Source of the DNA: Sordariomycetes sp. S80-01Y
Taxonomy: Eukaryota > Ascomycota > Sordariomycetes
Length of the DNA stretch: 64,000 bases
Assembly: GCA_037042185.1 (NCBI GenBank)
Contig: JAXQJY010000033.1
Span: 868,001-932,000 of the forward strand
Direction of reading: 5' to 3'
Under the pieces are notes generated by a model. The model worked only from the letters and a program-made list of their open reading frames with translations. It had not been told where the DNA came from and searched no databases. A program made the translations under genes and the position numbers. The first letter of the stretch is position 1; each line of letters begins with the position of its first letter. This document shows, piece by piece, positions 54,712-64,000 of the stretch.

Positions 54712-57654
54712 ATGGCAGACGACGATACGTCGAATCTCTTCGGCCTCGACGACTCGAGCCTGGCCTTTATGGACGACGGTTCCGCGTCCGGCGACATCAA
54801 GACCGACCCCTCCAACACTTCAGACGACGTTCAGTTCGACTCGTCAGGCTGGGATTTTGCAGACACAGTACCCTTCTCATTCGACGCAATATCGTCTGCG
54901 CCTGCGCCTGCACCCAGCTATTCGACGTCCGTCTGGGATTCCCCCCCCTTCGATTTGCAACCCTCGCCTGCGCTAGGCTTCGACGATTTCTCGCCGCCAA
55001 ACAACGATGGAACGTTTCTGTTTGGGGGGCCGATTGTGCCCAGCCAGACACAGAACCGACCTCGAGCTCCTGTTGTTAAGCAGTCCCGTCATCCGGTGAC
55101 GACACTTACGCCCGCAGCCCAGGAGAAGCTTCGTCAAATTGCGATGCCCGCCCATCTCCAATACCACTCCCCAAAGAGCGCCTCCAGTCCGGATTCTGCG
55201 ACGGACGGAACGAAGGCTGGCTCTCAGTCGCCTTCAGACAAGGCCAAGAAACCGAATTCAAAGAAGCGCAAGGTCTCGGAAGACGATGAAGATGACGAGG
55301 ACGAGGACGAGGACAAGCCAGTGAAGAAGACCTCACACAACATGATCGAGAAGAGGTATCGGAACAATCTTAATGACAAGATTGCTGCTCTCAGAGACAG
55401 TGTACCCAGCCTGCGCATCATGTCGAAGAGTGCGAAGGGTGAGGACACGACAGAGGACAGACAAGAGCTTCACGGCCTGACGCCGGCACACAAACTCAAC
55501 AAGGCAACCGTCAGTGTGGTACCAAGTCTACGAGTGGAACCTGCAGGCTAACGTTCACAGGTCCTGAGCAAAGCAACAGAGTACATTCGCCATCTTGAGA
55601 AACGATTCAACCGAGTTCAAGAGGAAAACGAGACCATGCGACAACGGATAGCAGCCTTCGAAAAGCTATTCATGGCCGGGGCAATGAATGGTTCTATCGC
55701 GCCGCAACAGCAACCGCCTACGCCAATGCAGTACCCCAGTCAAACCAATCGCCAACAGCAGCAAGACTTTCTGGGCTCACCAACTGAATCACCACCGGAG
55801 AACCAGGGAGCTGCTCTTGGCATGATTCAGGTACCCGATGATATGAAGAGGATTCTTGCTGCTTCATCAGCAGCCGGACAAGCATACCCTCTTCCAAACC
55901 AATCTTTTCGCGGATCGCCCCCGCAGATGATCCACCAGCAGCAACTGCAACAGCAGCAGCAAGAACCTGCTGGCGGGTGGGGAAACGCCGCGCCTTACTT
56001 TGGCAAGCTCATGGTGGGCTCTCTCGCTGGCCTCATGATCATGGAGGCTGTGAGAGAGGAAGAGTCCAGCAATGAGAGCCCCGAAGGCCGTGGCCTGTTC
56101 GCCTTGCCTGTGCAACTTCTTGGACGCTTTGCTGGCAGTCTTGACTTCCATCTGATGGGCTACCATGCTCATTCGAGCCTCAAGATGCTTCTGCTTCTGG
56201 GTACTATCCTTTGGGCTTTCGTTCCTTCGCTGTTTCCGTCTACCGATGAGAAGCCCAAGAAACCTCAGATGTCGACTCTGCACCCTGCTCCGTCTCTGGC
56301 ATCTTCGATTCATGTTCGCCGCCAAGCATGGCTTACAGCTGTTCAGTCGGTCTGGATCCCTCGTCACAACTTGTTGCTTGAAGCCGCCGCAATGATTCTC
56401 AAGGCTGCTAAGCTGAGTGCGCTGAACGTCATCGGGCCTCACGGCTACAAGCTCCTGAGTGGAACGACTCAGGACCAAGAGACTGCTCGCACGAGGGCGT
56501 GGGCCATCGCACTTGATTCTCAACTTGTAGGTGGCGACGTCGAGATCAACAAGAGCCGTCTCCTCATAACCCTTCTCGCTTCGGGGACGCTGCCTGACAC
56601 GCCCGCTCGCTTGATGCTCAAGGCCCTTCACATCCGCGTCCTCACCTGGGACCTCAGCCAACACAAATGGCGCCTCGGTGCCAGCAATGCCATCGCCGCC
56701 AGCCTTGCCAGGTCGAAGTGGAATGATGCTCGCCATCTCAACCAGCTGCTGGTACAGTCTCGCGGCACCTCTTCGCCATCGCACGACGACGAGCTTCCTG
56801 ATCACCTGGCCCACCTTGTCGAGCAGTCTTGTGACGACGTCCTTAACCCCGAGCTGATTCAGCGCGCGCACAACCTGGCATTCAACAAGGACACTCGCTA
56901 CGCCATCGAAGACCCCATTGACGGCATGGACTGCATCGTCGAGGACACGGCCATTGGGTCCCCCATGGATGCCGTGTCTGCCTGGTTCTCTACCCAGGTA
57001 CTACACGAGGCTCTGACCGCAACCTTGGACAAGTCGGAGGACGGCCCAACGGCCCGCGATGACAAGATGGAGTTGGCTGTCCACAGCGCACCTGTCGGGT
57101 CAGTGGCTCAGGCTCGCGCCATCGTTGCCCGCGCAGCGTTGTCGGAGCAGCACCGTGGCTCTAACATTGCCCTTGCCTTCTCCACCGTTGGCGCGGACAA
57201 GCCCGAGAGCCCAGTCGCCAGCACCGTCGGGATTGTTGGCACAAGCCCTTCGGCCTTAAGCCCTGATGTGCGTCTCACTCTGCGTTGTGCACAGCTCATT
57301 GCTCATCTTGGCCGAGCCGAGGTGCGCGAAGGGAATCTCAAGGACGTTGCCTCAATCGAGACCATTTCCATCCCAAGAGATGCATCAGCCATGTCCCTCC
57401 TTGGCTTCACTGCGATCATGGAGCTCATTGAGAACATCCTCGAGCACAAGGCAGCAGCAGAATCCTTCTCGTCTTCCGTCGAACGTCTCGCCGGTAACCT
57501 CCGTCTCTGGATTGGCGGCAAGGCGGGCGACAGCTGCGGCCTTAACCCCAGCGTCCGCCACAAAGTCGTCGACCGATGTCTTTGCATCACTAAGAGCCTC
57601 GTCGGCATGGAGGTCGACACCGGCTACGGCAGCTTGAGTGACAATGAAGCTTGA
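54712..57654 (+). CDS. srbA: Sterol regulatory element-binding protein (SrbA/Sre1 type)
   Basis: Exons 54712-55509 and 55561-57654; the 51-bp intron is phase 0 with a GTCAGT donor. The product is 963 aa. Acidic N-terminal activation region (1-110), Lys-rich and poly-acidic stretch (176-205), then a bHLH at about 205-290: SHNMIEKRYRNNLNDKIAAL with Tyr216, the SREBP-type Tyr in place of the usual Arg, and after the intron SKATEYIRHLEKRF leading into a leucine zipper. A Gln-rich linker is followed by two hydrophobic segments (about 415-430 and 473-491) and the conserved DUF2014-type C-terminus. Role in fungi: membrane-bound ER factor released under low sterol or oxygen to drive ergosterol and hypoxia genes. 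It is full length, unlike truncated forms. Confidence 0.92.
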
Positions 57655-58347
57655 GCTGCAAAACTTACGACCGATCTATATCGTTAATGAAAGGGAAGAG
57701 TGTTTGGGGAGTTTCTGGGCTTGGACAGCACATGTTAAGAATTCTGATTTCAGCCTATCTTGATTTACGTCACATTTTCGAGGCTAAAGTACATAGCACT
57801 GGCTTTCGGGGTTCAGGCGCAGGGAGGACAAAAGCGAAAAGTGTGCCCCTATGCAGCGGGGCAGAGTTGCTTGAATCGGCTCCAGGAAGCCATCCGCATT
57901 AGAGCAGGGCCAAAGTCATCTGGTGTCTCGTCCTGATGCGCGATGTGTTGTACCAATACAATCGATCCGTAAATACTACTGTATTCATACTGCTTTTCGA
58001 GACTCTCCAGTGATGCGCCTTGTGGTCATGAAGATGACGGCGCAGGGGTTGAGCGGCGCGAGGAGATACTGGTTCTTGCTAAACCGGGGTAAACTTGTGA
58101 TTTGTCTTTTGCATTCCTTGAAGGTTAGATCTTAGGACACTAATTAGTAGTAGAACATCAAGTCTCGTAGATTTGAGCAGCCAAGAATTCAACATCTCAT
58201 CGACAGGTGCCATATCGGAATCGTACATGATCTAAACTACTACACTCTCTTCTCCTTTTCTCATTCGGCCCAGGCCAGTCAACCGACACCAACAGGTTGC
58301 TCGAAAGCTGGAATCATATATCAGGGAACTATATAGAGTCAACGCGG
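57655..58347. other. Convergent stretch, nothing recognised
   Basis: About 690 bp between the SREBP and GH3-GNAT stops. Presumed 3' UTRs; short frames only. Confidence 0.4.
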
Positions 58348-61300
58348 CTACTTTGCATGGGGCGTTCCGTTAGTTAGACTCACATTGTCGGGAGAATTGG
58401 TGATCTCTTCGAATGATTGAAGGATCTCGAAACCCATCGCCAGCAACGGTTCGTACGTATCATCAACAGCCTATTCCAATGTCAGTCAGGGGCCCAAATC
58501 CTCTACGCATCCCACAGGTTGTACTTACCCAGCTTAGTACCGTCTTGGATGCCTTGTGGCTTTTGTTTTGCCTCACACCCATCAGGGCCAGCCCCTGGAG
58601 CGCCAAATTCGACAAAGGCCCAGGGGGGATGATGGGCGCGAGGATGCCACCCACATCTTCTGAGTGCGACAGTAACGGCGAGATGTGTGTCACCAAGGGA
58701 CTGTTTTGCCTGCAGATGATAATCGTGCCCAGTAAGCTCCCTGCAGCATCCTTCGCTCGGACTATGCCACAAGCTTTCGTCTCGGCTAGAGCAGTGCGGT
58801 AGAGCTCGAGAACTTCGGGGTTGGCGTTGCTACGGACGTGACTAAGGACACTTTCGGCATTGTCTAGGCCATGTATCAGGTCGAAGCTAATGTTGACTCG
58901 CTGGATGCTCTGCAGGAGACCTTCAGGAGCGGACCAGTTCGGCAGATCACTAATGACCATGTTGGTCAGGCGACGAGGGAACTGGATATCCCAGCCACCG
59001 TTGGCAAACCACTCTTTCGTAGAGTTGACGCCTGCGTCTGTAGGCACGCCGAGAAAGACTCCAGGGAATGTCATGCCAACCTGGAGCTTCTTGATACCCT
59101 TGCGCTGCTTGAGATTCTTCAAGGCGCGACGCAGGAGCGAGCGGCCAATAGAGACATTGCGTTTTGTTGGATCAACGATAAGAGCGCCAATGATGCCAGA
59201 GCCAGAGGTGTAGTAGGTAGCCACAAACCCATAGAGGGCTGATGTGCTGCTATTGCGTACAACATAATGCGATTCCTTGATGTTGCTGTTATGCAGTTCG
59301 AACGTTGCAGCTGTGCTTGATTGCAGGAAAGCCAGGTCAGGGGCGCTGGCTCGATGTACTGCCTGCAGCAGATCTTCAAGCCCACCAACATCTCTTTCGC
59401 GGTCATATTCCTCGACAAGCCAGTGCTGCCTGGCCTTGAGGACTTTCTTGCTTTTACGCAGTGTTCCCGGTAGGCTACCACTCGGGGTGATCTCGCCGAC
59501 AAGGGCTCTGACCAGCGCGTGCATGGCTGTCTCTGTAAAGTCGAAGGTGCAGATGTAGGTTCCAATGGACTTATCCATTGCGAAGTCGTAGGGAGAGCTG
59601 ACGGCAACGACGATGAGCTGCTTCTTCTGCCCGCGGCTTCGGAGCATCGAGCACATCATGTCGACGTGTTTGGTGAAGCCCGCCTGGTAGAGATTACGGT
59701 TGGCGTCTGCAGTTACGATAACAATGCAGCTCGCTCTGTTTATCAAGTTCTCGTGAACTGGTTGGAGTCAGCGATGCCACAGATGATAAGTCCTTTGCGA
59801 TCTGCTTACCTGGTCTGACGCCATTCGCTGTGTAGCTCGTGTGCAGCAGCTTGCCATTTCTGGACCTGGCCAACTCCTTTCCGAACTCTCGGAACACACC
59901 TTCGCCACTCATGATTGCACCTCGGTCTCGGTCTTTATGGACCCATGTATCGTGGTTAGTTGGCCTGGATGATTGACCATTGGCCTTGGACTCAATGAGA
60001 CTTTTGGTTAGCGACGAGGCCGGCAGAGGCTTCACCAGAGGTGTAAGGAGAAGTAGCTCCTCGGAAGGATGCATCGTAGTGGAAAGTGGCAGGAGTTTCT
60101 CTTTGTCCCTGATGACGGTTATGGAGTCATCGTAGGCCTTGCGGGAAAGATTGAGATGTGATGGGTGGAGCTGTGATAGTAGGGATACGCCCGGGGGCTG
60201 CAAGGCTTTCGACCAAGATGTGCATATCGACTTAAGATGTAAGACTCGCCTGACGGATGTCAGCAGCCTGTTCTTTGTGATGATGCCGTTGTCGACTCCA
60301 AGCTTTAAGCCCTTGATTGCCTCAAGCTGAATATCGTAGGCTCGGCAAAGTAAAAGCAGGTCGCAGCCGGCTTCCATAGCCATGACGACTCCGTTCTGCA
60401 CTCCAAGCTCGTGACTAAGGGCCTCCATCTCCAGACATTCAGATATGGCCACACCTTTGAAGCCAAGCTCATTTCGTAGCAAGTCGTCCACGACTTGATC
60501 AGATAAGCAGGCATGGCTGACGTTCATGGACGGATTAGATATGCCACATCCGCCAACGAACATGGCGTCAAGCTTTCCAGAGGCGATGGCGTTTCGAAAG
60601 GGTACCAATGCACTTAGACTCAGCTCCTCTAAAGTTTGGGTGATGATCGGAACATCCAAATTCGACCCAAGGAAATCAAGATTTCCATATGATGGGAAGT
60701 GCTTTCCACATGAGGCCATCCCGGCATCTCGTATACCTTTGAGGGCCGAGAGACAGTACTGTGAAACTTCTTGGGGATCGTCACCAGTAGCTCGAACGCC
60801 CAGCGGTTGATACCGGGCGTTGTTCAGCACATCTAGTACGGGACCAAGCATGAGATTAACGCCGCACGCCGAGATCTCCGTGGCCGTAGCTTTGGTTATC
60901 TCGTACGCAAGGTCGACTTGTCCTGTCGCCGCGACACCCATGGCACTGGGGAACTGGCACACGTAGTCCTCATCAAATAAACTGTTGACACCGCCATTCT
61001 CCTGATCGAGAGCGATGAGCAGTGGGTATGGATGACCCGCGTTCTGTGCTATTGTCTGGAGCTCCTGAACAAGCCTAGCCGTATGTTGCGCAGCTATTTG
61101 AGGGATGTTAGCTGACTGTCATGCAGGACTGGGCAGCAAGCCTTGAAACGGGGGCCAGTGAGAGCGCAAGGGAGTTCCTGAACGGCAACTGGTAATCCTT
61201 ACACAGACGAGACTACGTTGGAGGCGATAGGAAGATGACTGACACTTGAGATTCTTCGCGGTAAGAATAATAGATCCGAGGTGGTGGTCTTCAATGAGGC

Positions 61301-61603
61301 TCTTGATCTGGGGAGTAACTTCCGTGCCGTCCCATCCCATGATTAGGGACTGGCCAATCGCCCTACATGTTCAAACATATGTTAGCATGGGAAATTCTTT
61401 TCCGGGAGCTTGATCCGAGGTCTGAGATCGCATCGTGACTCCCTACAGGCAACCCTGGTGGTCCTTGTAATGAAAGCACGAGCACTCGCACAAGTCCTCA
61501 TGAGCTCGCTCGAGAACCCATGAAAATACATGATTTATGAGAATCCTACATACCAGTCCGTGTCCTGCCATAGTGGATCCAAGTCGATGTTGTTGGAAGT
61601 CAT
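58348..61603 (-). CDS. nag3: Intracellular GH3 beta-N-acetylglucosaminidase-like protein fused to a GNAT acetyltransferase region (NAG3 type)
   Basis: Five exons: 61603-61554, 61362-61244, 61093-59810, 59757-58529 and 58470-58348 (934 aa). Introns 191, 150 (donor GTCAGT), 52 and 58 bp; every junction keeps frame, for example NLK-SAAQHTARLVQELQ. No signal peptide, so probably cytosolic. Residues 15-485 form the GH3 N-domain: IGQSLIMGWDGTEV, LIALDQENGGVNSL, GKHFPSYGNLDFLGSNLDVP (186-205) and AISECLEME (272-280). A GH3 C-domain follows to about 590 (EITPSGSLPGTL). After it come one or two GNAT units (about 600-925) with an acetyl-CoA loop-like VDPTKRNVSIGRSLL. The nucleophile position has Glu and the His of the NagZ loop is Asn. 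Divergent from dac1. The last exon end is the least certain. Confidence 0.85.
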
Positions 61604-62755
61604 TTTGGCTGAAGGGGATCGGGAGCGCGGCGTGGGCTGGCCGTCACGTTATCACAGGCATACTACCAGAGAGGATGTGCTGCTTGATCGTCGTATTCGG
61701 GTGTTCGGTCAGAGCCTTGACAGGTGCCGAGCCGGGAGCAGAAGCGCGAAAACGTCTGGAAGCTCGAGGTAACGACACGAAATGTTGCGTGGTGGCCTTT
61801 GCCTGGAAACCTCCGGCTGGTTGGCGGCTACGCGGGTAGTGCATCAGCAGCGAGAGCTTGTGAGCAGCGCAGCCTCGCGGAGGTCACCTTGACCTCAGGA
61901 GGGGCTCCCTGTGGGTGGATCGGTGCGTATCAGGAAGGCGTGTTAATCTTCGGTTAAAAACCATGATGCGCTAGTGATTGGTCACTTGCGTGTCGAGACC
62001 CTTGTCTGGGGTACTGGCAGGGGACGAAGGAGCGTGGGGCGGACGGCCGCGCCTTCCATGGACCAAAATCATTCGACACCCACTCTGGACGTCGCCGCAT
62101 TTGGCCACTAAGATTCAACGTTACATGTGCATCGACCACGGGTTTGCCAGCGTCCAACTATGCGACCCGCCTTGTGCACGACTCGGATGGAGTGGATGAT
62201 TTGGCTCCAATGGCTTGGTCCGGTCAGTCCAGACTCGGCCAGTCGGCGTGCCGGGCACCAGATTAACGGCTCGACTTGTTGCAACAAAGATCCTGGACAG
62301 AGCCGCCTGTCAGATGCTGTCTTGAAGGTGGCAGTCCGTCGTGCCAAAGTGGACCGCTGGTCAGTGAGCAGTCAACTGGAATTCTTTCCCGATGGCCTCT
62401 TGTGGAGCCTCCTGAGTCGCAGGATGGAATTGGACTCACCTGTTGTATGGTACCGTGACAGCCAACGCTCCCGCTACCGTGCCCTCCATTGCCCGATAAG
62501 GTTATACCGGCGCGCTCAAGGAGTCAACTCCGCTGTCTGGATATCGTCATCTCCTGTGATGAGAGGATGCGCCTGGAGAAAATCCTTTTAGTACCGCCCG
62601 GCCGCTGATTCACGAAGTCGCTCCTGCTTTTGCTATGGAGCGCCTTCAGAACCTCGAACGGACACGTTGTCCTGCTAGCAAAACAACAGCGTCTATCGAC
62701 ATCCCTATCACATATCCTCCATAGCCCCACAGCTTCCTGCTACTCCGTCGGCATC
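61604..62755. promoter_or_regulatory. Divergent promoter between nag3-like and dac1 genes
   Basis: 1.15 kb between the two start codons. In Trichoderma the GlcNAc genes are controlled by the Ndt80-like factor RON1. I looked for an Ndt80-type CRCAAA core and saw no convincing match. The shared promoter is inferred from orientation. Confidence 0.5.
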
Positions 62756-64000
62756 ATGCCTATCGCCCTTTCCCCCACTCGGCCGAAGAACGGCCTCACC
62801 AAGTTCACCAATTGTCGCTTGCTGAAGGGCAATGACCTCGTCCATGAAGATCTTTGGGTGAGCTCGGTATCAGGCAAGATCATTCACAGCCAAGCCTCCT
62901 TCTACGATGAGCTTGTACTTCCTGACAGGACCATCGACCTGGGTGGGCGTATTGTCGCCCCGGGGATGATCGAGTGTCAGCTCAATGGCGCCTTTGGCTT
63001 CAATTTCTCGACGCTGTTGGAAGACATGTCGCAATACGGGAAGAAGGTCAAGGAGGTCAACCGCCAGCTCGTGCAAACAGGAGTAACATCCTACATTCCG
63101 ACCATCACAAGTCAGCGACCTGAACTGTACCAACAGGTGAGTCACTGCGCGTGAAACAGTCTCGTTTCGAATCCTACTGGATCACCTGCTGATGCTTCTG
63201 TCAGGCCTTGCCATTTCTGGGACCATCCGGCCGAAAGAGATTGTCCGAGGACGGGGCTGAGTCTTTGGGCGCACACTGCGAGGGGCCATTCCTCAGCCCT
63301 ACCAAAAACGGCGTTCACAATGTTGATGTGATGAGAGAAGCGCACACATTTGCCGATCTTGAGGAGTGTTATGGGGCGGAGAACTTGAATGCTGTCTCAG
63401 GCGAAGACGAGATCCCCGTGAAGATGATTACGGCTGCTCCCGAAAGGGGGAACATGATGAATCTCATCCCTGAGCTGCGGTCAAAAGGCATCATCTACTC
63501 TATTGGTCACTCAGAAGCCACGTATGAAGATGCGTCGCAGGCAGTTGGGAACGGTGCTACGATGATCACACACCTCTTCAACGCAATGAGGCCGCTGCAT
63601 CATCGCAACCCGGGGATCTTCGGAGTCCTGGGCAAAGCCGAGAGCCATGCAAGGCCCTACTTTGGAATCATCTCGGACGGTATCCATCTTCATCCAACGA
63701 CCATCAAGATTGCCTTCAACGCGCACCCTGACGGATTCATTCTTGTCACGGACGCTATGCATCTGGTGGGTCTGCCTGACGGAGCCTACCCCTGGACAAA
63801 CGGAGAATATATGTGCAACATTGTCAAGAAGGGTTCTACGCTTCTGCTCGAGAATTCTGAGACTATTGCAGGAAGGTAAGTTGAAGCGGCGATTTAAGGG
63901 GTCACTGTGCCCCTGAACGCCACTGATGAGCACGCCCAGACCAGATTGCTGACGCGACTGACACAGTTCGATCACACTGCTTGAATGCGTGAATAACTTC
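62756..64000 (+). CDS. dac1: N-acetylglucosamine-6-phosphate deacetylase (partial, runs off the window)
   Basis: Exons 62756-63136, 63205-63875 and 63967 onward; introns 68 bp (phase 0) and 91 bp (phase 2). The C-terminus lies beyond 64,000. It matches NagA/DAC1 throughout: the opening strand RIVAPGMIECQLNGAFGFNF, the HxEGP block LGAHCEGPFLSPTKNGVHN, the SIGHSEATYED loop, THLFNAMRPLHHRNPG, GIISDGIHLH and the catalytic-Asp motif LVTDAMHLVG. After intron 2 comes AGSSITLLECVNNF. Role: removes acetate from GlcNAc-6-phosphate, giving glucosamine-6-phosphate for the deaminase step of GlcNAc use. The start MPIALSPTRPKNGLTKF is the family's usual N-terminus; the frame upstream is open but leader-like. 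Confidence 0.94.

Noticed and set aside
61604-62755. Ndt80/RON1-type CRCAAA site in the divergent promoter
   Set aside because: The nearest match (CAACAAAG near 62,281) departs from the core; not strong enough to report as a site.
1-64000. Transposable or virus-like elements, CRISPR arrays, bacterial-type operons
   Set aside because: No terminal repeats, reverse transcriptase, integrase, capsid or transposase similarity was seen, and gene structure is plainly fungal nuclear.

Overview
The window is nuclear DNA of a filamentous ascomycete, most likely a plant-associated member of the Sordariomycetes. The evidence is the short introns (about 44-190 bp, GT-AG, many with a CTAAC/CTGAC-like branch site), the GC-rich compact genes on both strands, and Pezizomycotina-specific families: DUF7580, acuF-like C2H2 proteins, an AHC1-like zinc finger, GH125 mannosidase, PL3 pectate lyase and a SrbA-type SREBP. 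I see no rRNA, tRNA, CRISPR, insertion sequence, retroelement or other virus-like fossil. The species cannot be named from the sequence alone.

Layout, left to right: an accessory-looking divergent pair, a DUF7580 protein (-) and a C2H2/treble-clef zinc protein (+) (1.5-6.2 kb); a Tctex-type dynein light chain (-) and VTC1 (+); an Alba-domain protein (-); an AHC1-like chromatin protein (+); a small CFEM-like GPI protein (-) and secreted GH125 mannosidase (+); HUL5 HECT ligase (-) and poly(A)-binding protein (+); a conserved membrane protein with an overlapping upstream ORF (-); a universal stress protein (-); mitoribosomal uS7m (-); a gene-poor stretch of about 6.5 kb with one tiny three-exon dsRNA-binding gene (-); neutral ceramidase (-); PL3 pectate lyase (-); a small probable mitochondrial membrane protein (-); an Srs2-type helicase (-); a single-pass membrane protein (+); a full-length SREBP (+); and at the right edge a divergent pair, a GH3-GNAT fusion (-) and N-acetylglucosamine-6-phosphate deacetylase (+), which runs off the window.

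Most genes are unrelated housekeeping loci. The pair that clearly works together is the last one. It resembles part of the fungal GlcNAc catabolic cluster (nag3/dac1/dam1/ngt1/hxk3/ron1 in Trichoderma), which probably continues past base 64,000. The most interesting items are the GH3-GNAT fusion with an altered GH3 active-site signature, the free-standing 89-residue dsRBD gene that only appears after splicing, the A-rich leader of the poly(A)-binding protein gene, the DUF7580/C2H2 divergent pair, and a recurring GTC-type intron donor.

Gene models with introns were built by hand from splice signals, reading-frame phase and family conservation. Start codons and small terminal exons are the least certain parts.
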